The notes: generated from the letters alone by a model not told the origin. DNA of 64,000 nt from Lathyrus oleraceus (GCF_024323335.1 NC_066581.1:177685330-177749329); one strand, 5' to 3'; numbered from the stretch's first letter, positions 23,037-35,011 are shown. Program-made: numbers and translations.

Positions 23037-24192
23037 CATTCTTTGTGAATTGATCTAATTCTTCTTGCATGGCTGAAACCCGATCGTTATCTTGAAGTGC
23101 TTCATCATAGGACGTAGGCTCGATCAGAGACACTAGTCCCAGAGGAGTATCTTCAGAGGTCCTGAAGGTAGATCTGGTTCTGACAGGTTCGTCCTTGTTG
23201 CCCAGAATCAAATCTTCAGATACGTTGATACGACTTTTAACTTTCTTTGGGATTACTGGGGAAATAATTTCCTCAGAGTTCTGAGTGGCAGTTGCTTCTG
23301 GAGCTTTATCAGATCCTGCAAGAGTGATTTCTAAATCTGCAAAGTTTTCAACTAGCTTTGACTTTTCAGGGTCAAGCTTATCGTCAAATTTGACATGAAT
23401 TGATTCTTCCACAATTTTGGTTTCTGTGTTGAATACTCTGTAGCCTTTAGAGCGTTCTGAGTATCCTAACATAATACCTTTCTGTGCTTTGGAATCAAAC
23501 TTGTTCAGATGTTCTTTAGTGTTTAAAATAAAGCAAGAACATCCAAATGGATGAAAATATGAAATGTTTGGTTTCCTTCCTTTACACAGTTCATAGGGAG
23601 TCTTATCCAGAATAGGTCTTATGAAGATTCTATTCTGAATGTAACACGATGTATTTACAGCTTCGGCCCAAAAGTGCTTTGCCACATTAGTTTCATTGAT
23701 CATAGTTCTGGCCATCTCTTGGAGTGTCCTATTCTTCCTCTCTACAACTCCATTTTATTGTGGAGTTCTAGGGCAGGAGAAATCATGGGATATTCCATTA
23801 GAGTCAAATAATTCCTCAAAGGGTTTATTTTCAAATTCCCCACCATGATCACTTCTGACTCTGGTAATCTTAGAGTCAAATTCTTTTTGCACTTTGGAGC
23901 AGAAACTAGTGAATACAGAGTGACACTCACTCTTGTGCTTTAGGAATTTCACCCATGTCCAGCGACTGTAATCATCAACAATGACTAGTCCATACTTCTT
24001 TCCATTGACTGATGCTGTTTTCACAGGACCAAATAGGTCAATGTGGAGAAGTTCCAGAGGCTTAGAGGTAGTAACAATAGTTTTCTTTTTAAAAGATGTT
24101 TTTGAAAAATTTCCTTTCCGACATGCTTCACATAGAGCATCTGAAGAAAACTTCAGTTTAGGTAGGCCTCTGACTAACTCGAGTTTATTTAG
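23037..24192 (-). pseudogene. Copia integrase, element D
   Basis: The zinc-binding HHCC motif begins upstream (WHRRLGH at about 24230). The CxxC 'CEACRKGNF' and 'LLHIDLFGPVKTASV' follow, with the catalytic residues in 'VIVDDYSRWTW' and 'RSDHGGEFEN'. The DDE glutamate region continues through a TAA at 23755-23757, in the conserved '[18 protein letters not shown]' block where the family has a glutamine (CAA-to-TAA). The frame then reads into '[14 protein letters not shown]' and the variable IN C-terminus. A TAG at 24193-24195 lies upstream. In the family this protein inserts the cDNA into the genome; no targeting domain is obvious here. Confidence 0.9.
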
Positions 24193-24678
24193 CTAAGATA
24201 GTTTTCTCATGCTAATGTGGCCCAAGCGTCTATGCCATACCCATTGCTCTTCGTGAACAGACATCAGACATTTAACATTTTGTTCTTTTAAATCAGAAAG
24301 ATTAATTTTATAAATATTGTTTTTCCTCTTGCCTGTGAATAGGACTGACCCATTGTTTTGATTTATGGCTTTACATGTTTTTTGATTAAATATCACGTCA
24401 TAACCGTTATCACTTAATTGACTTATGGATAACAAATTATGCATTAATCCTTCTACGTAAAGAACATCAGATATAGAGGGAAGAGTACCATTACCAATAG
24501 TTCCGGAGCCTCTGATCCTTCCTTTCTGATCTCCTCCGAAGCCTACGAATCTAGCGTCTTTAAGTTCCAGGCTTTGGAACATAGACTTTCTTCCCGTCAT
24601 GTGTCGCGAGCATCCAGAGTCCAGGTACCATGACTGGTGTCTGAACTTTGCTGCATAGGATATCTGCAACATAAACAA
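24193..24678 (-). pseudogene. Copia protease active site and GAG-pre-integrase, element D
   Basis: The frame contains 'WYLDSGCSRHMTG', the aspartic protease D-S-G site of Ty1-copia elements, then 'LYVEGLMHNLLSISQL' and the GAG-pre-integrase segment with 'WHRRLGHISMRKLS'. It overlaps the end of the gag frame by 119 bp (24560-24678) and lies in the +1 frame relative to gag, so pol expression would need a frameshift, or an indel has separated the frames. It ends at a TAG (24193-24195) that fits a CAG-to-TAG change. Confidence 0.9.
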
Positions 24679-26362
24679 TCTTATCTTTTGGTACCCAGAG
24701 TCTCTTGGGTCCTTTCTGATTAGTTTTCCCAGAGTTTCTTATAACTTTGGGTTTTCTAGCATTTTCAAATTTTTGTTCTTGTGTGTGTGTATAGTGATAT
24801 GAAAATGGAGATTTAAGTTGATCACCAGTAGAAGTTTTATCTTCCTTAGGATCATACCCAATTCCCTTTTTATTGTTCTGACTGACTCCATAAATCATGG
24901 ATGCCATAGCACTCCTTCCTATCCCATTTTTCAGAAATTCTTGAAAGGCTTCTTCGTATTTATAAATTATTGTATTTGAAGTTTGTGGTGCTTGAGACAA
25001 CGCTTCTTCCAATTCTAAACATTTTCTATTTGCTCCATCTCTTTCTAATGTTAAAGATCTGATTTTATCTTCTCGTGCTAGAATTGTCATCTCAAGTTTG
25101 CCACATTCTTCAAATTTTGCTTCAAGACAGCCTTTTATATTTTTAAACTTTTGTTTTAATTTCTGATATGAGCTAAGAGTTTCTGACAAGCATGATTCTA
25201 GATCAGATCAAGAGAGTTCAGAAAATACCTCTTCAGATTCTTCATCTGAGCTGCTTCTGGATGTGGTAGCCGTAAATGCCACATTGGCCTGTTCATCAGA
25301 GTCAAATTCTGATGAACCAGATTCACTATCATCCCAGGTAGCCATTAGTCCTTTCTTTGTCCTGAAGGTAATTTTCTTGAAACTTTCTTTTCTGGGATTG
25401 TCTTTCTTTAGCTTGGGGCATTCATTCCTATAGTGACCTGTTTCTTTACATTCATAACAAGTAATATCTTTGTTAGTTTTACCTTTTGAGGTTGATTCTG
25501 ATCGATCCCCTCTGGGTCTTGGTCTTCTGAAGTTGTTGTTCCTCTTTTTCCAGAGTTGTTTAACTCTTCTGGTCAGGAGGGACAATTCTTCTTCATCATC
25601 AGAATCTTCTGGTTCAGAGTCATCAGCATCTTTAGTTTCTGCCTGGAAAGCTTTGGTTCTGTCAGATTTGCGTCTTTCAGATCTGGACTTTAAAGCTACA
25701 GACTTGTTCTTTTTCTGAGGCTCATCTTCCTCTAGTTCTATCTCATGGCTTCTGAGGGAACTGACAAGTTCTTCAAGACTGATATTGTTCATATCCTTTG
25801 ACAGCTTCAGGGCAGTAACCATGGGTCTCCACTTCTTTGGCAAACTTCTGACTATCTTTTTGACGTGGTCTGCAGTTGTGTATCCTTTGTCTAGAACTTT
25901 GAGACCTGCAATTAGAGTTTGGAATCTAGAGAACATTACCTCTATGGCTTCGTCATCCTCCATTTTGAAAGCTTCATATTTCTGGATAAGCGCCAGAGCC
26001 TTTGTCTCTTTGACCTGAGAGTTTCCTTCATGAGTCATCCTCAGAGAGTCAAGGATGTCTTTGGTTGTTTCTCTGTTGGTGATCTTTTCATACTCGTTGT
26101 AAGATATAGCATTGAGAAGTATGGTTCTGGCCTTGTGGTGATTTTTGAAGACACGCTTCTGATCTTCTGACATCTTACTTCTGGGAACTTCAACTCCATT
26201 TTCTGAGACTGGAGGTGTGTATCCATCTGTGACAATGTCCCAGAGGTCAGCATCATAACCCAGAAAGAAACTTTCAATTCTATCTTTCCAGTAGTCGAAT
26301 TTCTCTCCATCGAAGACAGGAGGCTTAGCATTGTAACTGTCTCTTTCATTTGTGTGGGCCAT
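24560..26362 (-). pseudogene. Copia Gag polyprotein, element D
   Basis: Starts with ATG at 26362 ('MAHTNERDSYNAKPPVFDGE'), as in SIRE1-type Gag. Residues ~10-55 carry the conserved 'FDGEKFDYWKDRIESFF' block and ~60-200 match the UBN2-type copia Gag domain. A CCHC zinc knuckle (CYECKETGHYRNEC) is at residues 302-315, preceded by acidic and basic stretches. TGA at 25208-25210 ends the first 384 codons; the same frame continues as a Lys/Glu-rich, probably coiled-coil segment to 24560, so the stop is a nonsense mutation (CGA-to-TGA fits). Gag forms the virus-like particle and packages RNA. The start of this gene is duplicated at 30460-30747. Confidence 0.92.
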
Positions 26363-26430
26363 AGTTTTTCTCGTTCTGGATCTCTCTACACTATTAAATG
26401 TTTGATTAGAAAATCAATAACAGAGCCGAA

Positions 26431-26442
26431 GCTCTGATACCA
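26431..26442 (-). promoter_or_regulatory. Primer binding site of element D
   Basis: 'TGGTATCAGAGC' on the element strand, two bases from the 5' LTR end, complementary to the 3' end of initiator tRNA-Met; this is standard for Ty1-copia elements. The duplicate copy is at 30816-30827. Confidence 0.92.
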
Positions 26443-26444
26443 AT

Positions 26445-27478
26445 TGAAGGTGAGAAAAACAAGAAAGGGGGGTTTGAATTGTTGGAAAATAAGCGCTTTT
26501 TCAAAATAAAGACTACACAAGGAATTTATACTGGTTCGCTTATAACACAAGGCTACTCCAGTCCACCCGGCCAAGGTGATTTCTCCTTCAACAAGGACTT
26601 AATCCACTAATCTTGAAAGATTGTTTACAACCAACGTCTAAGAGAAAGATCTCTTAGTCCTCTCAAGTATACAGACTGCGCAGAGTCACTTGAGGAAATA
26701 AAACACTAGATAAAAAGACTATGTAATCTAGAGTGCTTCTAAGATAAGCAAATATTACAACAGTAGGAAAAAGAGTGTTTCACGTTCTAAGCAAAAGCTT
26801 TGTGAAAGATTGAGAGAGAGAGAGAATGTTTCAGTGTATGCTTGCGCACGTCTCAATGTTGATTGTTGTCCTTTATATAGGAGTGAAAGGACCGTTGAAT
26901 TTGATGGCAGATAATTTTTCTTGAATAGGAATTAATGCCATAACTTCTGTTGTTTCTTGCCAAAACAACTTTGTCTCCCCAAATAACTTCTTTCCAAATA
27001 TAGTTCCTTTCCATTTGAGTTTGAAGTTAACGTTACTCTTTCTGTATTAGGAAATCCATTATCAAGGTCTGCGTGACTCTGGGAATCTTGGAATCTTGTT
27101 GTGTTGATTCGGAGCTTCTGATGTTTATCTTAAGGAGTTCTGATGATGTCTTCAGATGACGCTGAGAGCTTCTGGAATGATATACCGTTGTTCAGATTCA
27201 GAACTTCTAGAGTGCACTTCTTCTTCAGATGCTTCTGATATTCTGTTGTTTTATTCAGAGTTAGAACTTCTTGAGCGTGTTTCTACTTCAGATGCTTCTG
27301 ATCTTCTGATAATTTGTATCTGATATGGTTCTATATCTGATGACGTCATCAGATCTCTTCCTTCTTTCCTTAGAACCCTGCACACTTAGAAACTTTTCGT
27401 TAGGGTGCCATTTTTGGTTTCATCCTTTGTTATCATCAAAATCATGGAATCTGTTGTAGAACAATTTTTGTTCTTACA
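26445..27478 (-). mobile_element. 5' LTR of element D (1034 bp)
   Basis: Bounded by the PBS on one side and by TSD AAAGG (27479-27483) on the other. It carries the same TATA box and TGACGTCA palindrome (27335-27354) as the 3' LTR. Confidence 0.95.
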
Positions 27479-27483
27479 AAAGG
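27479..27483. repeat. Target-site duplication of element D, right copy
   Basis: AAAGG directly after the LTR end 'GTTCTTACA', matching 17371-17375. Confidence 0.9.
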
Positions 27484-30459
27484 GAGCAACAATCATTACC
27501 AAGCAAACGGGTAAATGAAAGAGGACTCGCTGGGGATGAATTGTATAAACAGCAATTATCCACAAGGGTTTGCTGGCGACTTCAAAAGGATAACATTGCA
27601 AGCATACGGCAATGATCCGGAAGACTACTGGGGATACAATTGCTAGCAACCGACAATTATCCACAAGCAAGGGAGGAATATCAACATCGAATATCGAATG
27701 AAGACAACCACAAAGAGTAACCATCATCGATTAGGATGAACAACAAGGTTAACTCTGCAAAGGGGCAAAATTAGGATTTACAACTACCGAATACGGGGTA
27801 GAAAACCAAAACTCTGGCTGGGGATAAAATTGCTAGCAACCGGCAATCATCCACAAAAAGCACAGACTCCGTTGGGAATAAAACCACAACAGCACAAAAT
27901 CCACCATCAGCCAGAATGAACCACATAGGTTACATCTGCTAGGGGGAAAAGAGATAGGACTTACAACTATCGAATACGGGGTAGTAGCCATCAACTCTGA
28001 TGAGGATAAAAGATATTAGGGTTTACATCCACCGAATACTGGGTAGAAGACCACAACTCCGTGTGGGAATGAAAGAATCACAATTCCGCATGGGAAACAA
28101 AATAGGGTTTATAAAAAACCACAAACTGCTGAAGAGCAGAAAAACTAGGATTTACAACTACCGAATACTGGGTAGAAAACCAAATCAACTCTTGTTGAGG
28201 AATAAAAGGTATATAACCACAAATTCCACCAAGAAGAGAGAACATAGGACTTACAACTACCAGTATAAGGGCAGAGGCCCAAAAAGATTCCGTTGGGGAT
28301 AAAAGAATTAATGCCGGTTACTGGGAAAATTATTCATTTATTCCACAGGGAAGCACGAGAAACAGCTGACAAATAGCCAATTCGGGATCAAACCGAAAAG
28401 ACAGACTGAATCAAGACACGCCCTAATGAGGATATAACTCAATAGGAAAATCTATCCCAATATATGTGTTGAGAGGAAACGGAAGAAACCGTCATCCACG
28501 AGGATAATCTCAGTGGGGAGCTGCAGAAGGAAAGACAAACACTTTCTGCCTATGGGGCTGACTCTATATGGAGAGATTTAAACGCCCGACATCTGCCTGG
28601 GAAGATCTATTGAAGAGATCTATGAAACGCATAGCAGGAGACAACAAACAAAAGATATATGGAAAAAATGCAACATGCATATCTGAATGTTTATGATTAT
28701 GCATGAATATGCGTGATTTATGTTTGATGAATGCTGACAAAACAGACATATCTAACACAAACAGGCCCAGGAATCAAACGCCCGGTACTATACTTCCAGG
28801 GAAAAAACCAACTGGAAAGCCAATCTGCTGGAGATCCACATGTTGTAAAGCAAAGATCTGCGGGGAGGCAAAAGATCAGAGATATGAGAGAATCCCTGAG
28901 TGATGGATCAACAATCAACCCAACTGGAGTACAGAAAGTCACAACAGGCATAAACAGCCACAAAGACAAATCTGTTGGGGAGAAGGAGAAATCCCGAAAT
29001 ATCTGCAGGGGAATCTTCAGCATCAAAAGTTCATTGCACAAGCGAGGAATGCTATGAAAGCAAATCCCACGCAACTCCACTGGGGAACAACCCACTGAGG
29101 GAGAACAGATCATCCACGTAGAATCTACTGCACAAACAACTCTACCTGGGGAGAACACACATAGCCATTCTATCGGGAATACACCCGCTGAAGGAAAAAA
29201 CAGATCACACAAGTAGATTCTACATCAAGCCACTCTACTGAGGATCAAAAGCAATCAAGAAATCAACCCAATCTCTGGATGCTAGACCACCAACCAACCT
29301 TACTGGGGAAACAGAGATTCCAACAAGCAGAAACTACTACAAAAGCAACTATGTCGAGGATATCAGCTATGGCAGAGACTCTGAGGGGAATTATCACAGA
29401 TGCAATCCTGACTCTGTTGGGCATACCAACTCTTTTGGGGATTTTGCATAAATACAATCCACCAAACTACAAATCTGTTGATGGCTCCACTGGGGAAATC
29501 CACTAAGGGATCCACTAGGGATATGGAAGAGAGCTGGGGAATCAACCACTAAATGTTGACTCTTCTGAGGAGGAACATCCACAACTGCTGAGGAGGAACA
29601 TAATCACTACTCTGCTGAAGGAATAAGCGCACTAATGGGGAGATAGCAACTCCTCTGGCGACTGGGCCGAGAAAGAGGGTACTGCTGGAGCAAACGAAGT
29701 CTTCCACAAGCACTCTGCCCTGGGGATATATCACAAATTCCACTAGCGATTGTGCTGAGGAAAGATAGCAACAACCCTGCTTGCGACAATGTTGGGGAAA
29801 GCGGTAAAGTACCGAGATATCAATCCACCAACCACTGAATCTTCAAAAAGAAAGCCACCATGCTGAGGAGAGAAACAACAACTCTGCTAGCGACTGCACT
29901 GGGGGGAGACTACTGCTGGAGAAGAAAACGAAGTCTTCAACAACATCTGCTTGGGGAACAACCCCTCACAACAACCCTGTTTGGGGAACAACCCCTACAA
30001 TAAAGCAGGATAAAGAGGATACAACCATGCCAGGAATATGAACAAATGTCTTACCTATTGGAAATCATGCCACCCTTGGGAGAGCACTGAGAAATTCTTG
30101 AGTATCCTTTCATCATTGTGAATGTTCACTTTGTTTAAAACAACAAACTTTGAAAAATTTATTTGTTTAAAACAATGACATTTTATCAATTAAAACATGC
30201 AAACATTTGTTGAATTGAAACAAATAAGAATGCAAATAATTGGATAAAAAGCTCAAATTGATTTGATGGAATGGTAGCCTGCAAATGGCAAGACTCCATA
30301 GATCTGTACAAATTTGAAATCAGTGATATATATTGGAAGAGGGCTACATTGAACATAATGATCCTTTCGCTACCAATTTGAATCTCGATGTATTCGAAGC
30401 TTCAGTTGATGACGAATCGAGAACCTCTGACGAAAAGACAGCTGCGGAACAGAAAGTCT
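27484..30459 (-). repeat. 3'UTR of element C, copy 1
   Basis: Degenerate repeats with two recurring themes on the plus strand: 'ggatttacaactaccgaatac-gggtaga' (27774-28270, five or more copies) and 'actctgctggggaa'-like units (28800-30000, more than 15 copies). The second theme reads 'ttccccagcagagt' on the element strand. A 164-codon minus ORF (28718-29212) is a by-product of the repeats. No gene. Confidence 0.8.
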
Positions 30460-30747
30460 GTTGGTGATCTTTTCATACTCGTTGTAAGATATAGCATTGA
30501 GAAGTATGGTTCTGGCCTTGTGGTGATTTTTGAAGACACGCTTCTGATCTTCTGACATCTTACTTCTGGGAACTTCAACTCCATTTTCTGAGACTGGAGG
30601 TGTGTATCCATCTGTGACAATGTCCCAGAGGTCAGCATCATAACCCAGAAAGAAACTTTCAATTCTATCTTTCCAGTAGTCGAATTTCTCTCCATTGAAG
30701 ACAGGAGGCTTAGCATTGTAACTGTCTCTTTCATTTGTGTGGGCCAT
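30460..30747 (-). pseudogene. Truncated duplicate of D gag start
   Basis: Encodes the first ~97 residues of D Gag (MAHTNERDSYN.. to ..YEKITNR), then runs at the duplication junction into C 3'UTR sequence, giving a foreign tail and a stop at 30370. It is not a functional Gag because the UBN2 domain and zinc knuckle are missing. Confidence 0.93.
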
Positions 30748-30829
30748 AGTTTTTCTCGTTCTGGATCTCTCTACACTATTAAATGTTTTATTAGAAAATC
30801 AATAACAGAGCCGAAGCTCTGATACCAAT

Positions 30830-31863
30830 TGAAGGTGAGAAAAACAAGAAAGGGGGGTTTGAATTGTTGGAAAATAAGCGCTTTTTCAAAATAAAGACTA
30901 CACAAGGAATTTATACTGGTTCGCTTATAACACAAGGCTACTCCAGTCCACCCTGCCAAGGTGATTTCGCCTTCAACAAGGACTTAATCCACTAATCTTG
31001 AAAGATTGTTTACAACCAACGTCTAAGAGAAAGATCTCTTAGTCCTCTCAAGTATACAGACTGCGCAGAGTCACTTGAGGAAATAAAACACTAGATAAAA
31101 AGACTATGTAATCTAGAGTGCTTCTAAGATAAGCAAATATTACAACAGTAGGAAAAAAAGTGTTTCACGTTCTAAGCAAAAGCTTTGTGAAAGATTGAGA
31201 GAGAGAGAGAATGTTTCAGTGTATGCTTGCGCACGTCTCAATGTTGATTGTTGTCCTTTATATAGGAGTGAAAGGACCGTTGAAATTGATGGCAGATAAT
31301 TTTTCTTGAATAGGAATTAATGCCATAACTTCTGTTGTTTCTTGCCAAAACAACTTTGTCTCCCCGAATAACTTATTTCCAAATATAGTTCCTTTCCATT
31401 TGAGTTTGAAGTTAACGTTACTCTTTCTGTATTAGGAAATCCATTATCAAGGTCTGCGTGACTCTGGGAATCTTGGAATCTTGTTGTGTTGATTCGGAGC
31501 TTCTGATGTTTATCTTAAGGAGTTCTGATGATGTCTTCAGATGACGCTTAGAGCTTCTGGAATGATATACCGTTGTTCAGAGTCAGAACTTCTAGAGTGC
31601 ACTTCTTCTTCAGATGCTTCTGATATTCTGTTGTTTTGCTCAGAGTTAGAACTTCTTGAGCGTGTTTCTACTTCAGATGCTTCTGATCTTCTGATAATTT
31701 GTATCTGATATGGTTCTATATCTGATGACGTCATCAGATCTCTTCCTTCTTTCCTTAGAACCCTGCACACTTAGAAACTTTTCGTTAGGGTACCATTTTT
31801 GGTTTCATCCTTTGTTATCATCAAAATCATGGAATCTGTTGTAGAACAATTTTTGTTCTTACA
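30830..31863 (-). mobile_element. Duplicated D LTR (third copy)
   Basis: 1034 bp, the same ends as the other D LTRs, with PBS and gag start still attached. It is not a solo LTR: it has no TSD of its own and sits inside the tandem duplication. About 11 substitutions separate it from 26445-27478. Confidence 0.94.
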
Positions 31864-34800
31864 AAAGGGAGCAACAATCATTACCAAGCAAACGGGTAAA
31901 TGAAAGAGGACTCGCTGGGGATGAATTGTATAAACAGCAATTATCCATAAGGGTTTGCTGGCGACTTCAAAAGGATAACATTGCAAGCATACGGCAATGA
32001 TCCGGAAGACTACTGGGGATACAATTGCTAGCAACCGACAATTATCCACAAGCAAGGGAGGAATATCAACATCGAATATCGAATGAAGACAACCACAAAG
32101 AGTAACCATCATCGATTAGGATGAACAACAAGGTTAACTCTGCAAAGGGGCAAAATTAGGATTTACAACTACCGAATACGGGGTAGAAAACCAAAACTCT
32201 GGCTGGGGATAAAATTGCTAGCAACCGGCAATCATCCACAAAAAGCACAGACTCCGTTGGGAATAAAACCACAACAGCACAAAATCCACCATCAGCCAGA
32301 ATGAACCACAAAGGTTACATCTGCTAGGGGGAAAAGAGATAGGACTTACAACTACCGAATACAGGGTAGTAGCCATCAACTTTGATGAGGATAAAAGATA
32401 TTAGGGTTTACATCCATCGAATACTGGGTAGAAGACCACAACTCCGTGTGGGAATGAAAGAATCACAATTCCGCACGGGAAACAAAATAGGGTTTATAAA
32501 AAACCACAAACTGCTGAAGAGCAGAAAAACTAGGATTTACAACTACCGAATACTGGGTAGAAAACCAAATCAACTCTTGCTGAGGAATAAAAGGTATATA
32601 ACCACAAATTCCACCAAGAAGAGAGAACATAGGACTTACAACTACCGGTATAAGGGTAGAGGCCCAAAAAGATTCCGCTGGGGATAAAAGAATTAATGCC
32701 GGTTACTGGACAAATTATTCATTTATTCCATAGGGAAGCACGAGAAACAGCTGACAAATAGCCAATTCGGGATCAAACCGAAAAGACAGACTGAATCAAG
32801 ACACGCCCTAATGAGGATATAACTCAATAGGAAAATCTCAGTGGGGAGCTGCAGAAGGAAAGACAAACACTTTCTGCCTATGGGGCTGACTCTATATGGA
32901 GAGATTTAAACGCCCGACATCTGCCTGGGAAGATCTATTGAAGAGATCTATGAAACCCATAGCAGGAGACAACAAACAAAAGATATATGGCAAAAATGCA
33001 ACATGCATATCTGAATGTTTATGATTATGCATGAATATGCGTGATTTATGTTTGATGAATGCTGACAAAACAGACATATCTAACACAAACAGGCCCAGGA
33101 ATCAAACGCCCGGTACTATACTTCCAGGGAAAAAACCAACTGGAAAGCCAATCTGCTGGAGATCCACATGTTGTAAAGCAAAGATCTGCAGGGAGGCAAA
33201 AGATCAGAGATATGAGAGAATCCCTGAGTGATGGATCAACAATCAACCCAACTGGAGTACAGAAAGTCACAACAGGCATAAACAGCCACAAAGACAAATC
33301 TGTTGGGGAGAAGGAGAAATCCCGAAATATCTGCAGGGGAATCTTCAGCATCAAAAGTTCATTGCACAAGCGAGGAATGCTATGAAAGCAAATCCCACGC
33401 AACTCCACTGGGGAACAACCCACTGAGGGAGAACAGATCATCCACGTAGAATCTACTGCACAAACAACTCTACCTGGGGAGAACACACATAGCCATTCTA
33501 TCGGGAATACACCCGCTGAAGGAAAAAACAGATCATACAAGTAGATTCTACATCAAGCCACTCTACTGAGGATCAAAAGCAATCAGGAAATCAACCCAAT
33601 CTCTGGATGCTAGACCACCAACCAACCTTACTGGGGAAACAGAGATTCCAACAAGCAGAAACTACTACAAAAGCAACTCTGACGAGGATATCAGCTATGG
33701 CAGAGACTCTGAGGGGAATTATCACAGATGCAATCCTGACTCTGTTGGGCATACCAACTCTTTTGGGGATTTTGCATAAATACAATCCACCAAACTACAA
33801 ATCTGTTGATGGCTCCACTGGGGAAATCCACTAAAGGATCCACTAGGGATATGGAAGAGAGCTGGGGAATCAACCACTAAATGTTGACTCTTCTGAGGAG
33901 GAACATCCACAACTGCTGAGGAGGAACATAATCACTACTCTGCTGAAGGAATAAGCGCACTAATGGGGAGATAGCAACTCCTCTGGCGACTTGGCCGGGA
34001 AAGAGGGTACTGCTGGAGCAAACGAAGTCTTCCACAAGCACTCTGCCCTGGGGATATATCACAAATTCCACTAGCGATTGTGCTGAGGAAAGATAGCAAC
34101 AACCCTGCTTGCGACAATGTTGGGGAAAGCGGTAAAGTACCGAGATATCAATCCACCAACCACTAAATCTTCAAAAAGAAAGCCACCATGCTGAGGAGAG
34201 AAACAACAACTCTGCTAGCGACTGCACTGGGGGAGACTACTGCTGGAGAAGAAAACGAAGTCTTCAACAACATCTGCTTGGGGAACAACCCCTCACAACA
34301 ACCCTGTTTGGGGAACAACCCCTACAATAAAGCAGGATAAAGAGGATACAACCATGCCAGGAATATGAACAAATGTCTTACCTGTTGGAAATCATGCCAC
34401 CCTTGGGAGAGCACTGAGAAATTCTTGAGTATCCTTTCATCATTGTGAATGTTCACTTTGTTTAAAACAACAAATTTTGAAAAATTTATTTGTTTAAAAC
34501 AATGACATTTTATCAATTAAAACATGCAAAACATTTGTTGAATTGAAACAAATAAGAATGCAAATAATTGGATAAAAAGCTCAAATTGATTTGATGGAAT
34601 GGTAGCCTGCAAATGGCAAGACTCCATAGATCTGTACAAATTTGAAATCAGTGATATATATTGGAAGAGGGCTACATTGAACATAATGATCCTTTCTCTA
34701 CCAATTTGAATCTCGATGTATTCGAAGCTTCAATTGATGACGAATCGAGAACCTCTGACGAAAAGACAGCTGCGGAACAGAAAGTCTTGTCAGGATGCAG

Positions 34801-35011
34801 TTACTTGCCAAATCCCTAATTTTTGCCTAGATTGCCCCAGGGTGAGGTACTCAACCTAGCGAGATGAAAATATACTCTTTTTTCAAGTCTCTAACTTTTG
34901 CCTGGATCGCCCTTTCGGGTTCTCCACCGAGACGCTCATTTTTGCCTAAGCCGCCCTTTCAGGTTTTCAACTTAGCGAACTATTCTGTTTTTCATTTGCA
35001 TATACTTTTTT
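31864..35011 (-). repeat. 3'UTR of element C, copy 2 and proximal part
   Basis: 31864-34787 repeats 27479-30459. 34788-35011 is the unduplicated start of the 3'UTR, with two or three copies of an element-strand motif 'gttgaaaacc(t/c)gaaagggcg..taggcaaaaa', as in B (2430-2600) and H (62885-62970). No gene. Confidence 0.8.

Larger units (their letters stand above)
17376..27478 (-). mobile_element. SIRE1/Maximus-type Sirevirus (Ty1-copia) element D
   Basis: A 10,103-bp element with ~1.03-kb LTRs, a 5-bp TSD (AAAGG) and a PBS 'TGGTATCAGAGC' complementary to initiator tRNA-Met. The order on the minus strand is gag, PR, GAG-pre-IN, IN, RT, RNase H, env-like ORF, multiple PPT-like motifs, 3' LTR. 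Size, copia domain order, env-like ORF and repeated PPTs are Sirevirus hallmarks. At least five in-frame stops make it inactive in its own right. The LTRs differ by about 12 substitutions and one 2-bp indel by eye (~1.2%), which suggests insertion within roughly the last million years under usual plant substitution rates. Confidence 0.95.
26075..30459. repeat. Tandem segmental duplication, copy 1 (4385 bp)
   Basis: Spans the first ~97 codons of D gag, the D PBS, the D 5' LTR and about 2.98 kb of C 3'UTR. It is followed directly by a second copy (30460-34787, 4328 bp). Equivalent landmarks are all offset by exactly 4385 bp: gag ATG 26362/30747, LTR start 26445/30830, LTR end 27478/31863. The length difference of 57 bp is fully explained by one deletion in copy 2. 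Confidence 0.95.
30460..34787. repeat. Tandem segmental duplication, copy 2 (4328 bp)
   Basis: Head-to-tail repeat of 26075-30459. The junction lies at 30457-30459, where a TCT is shared by both breakpoints (26072-26074 and 34785-34787). Relative to copy 1 it lacks 57 bp at about 32837 (28454-28510 in copy 1), a deletion between two AATCT words. Otherwise the copies differ by scattered substitutions, about 1% in the LTR part. Confidence 0.95.

Noticed and set aside
28718..29212. 164-codon minus-strand ORF, also open in the duplicate (33046-33540)
   Set aside because: It is open in both copies simply because they are a recent duplication. It lies in degenerate 3'UTR repeats, and only the short conserved island at its end is shared with B.
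31537..31770. 77-codon Ser/Glu-rich ORF in the duplicated D LTR
   Set aside because: It is created by repeated 'tcaga/tctga' words in U3 and is not open in the other D LTR copies.
30830..31863. A solo LTR of the D family
   Set aside because: It still carries PBS and the gag start, has no TSD of its own, and all offsets to 26445-27478 are 4385 bp; it is part of the tandem duplication.
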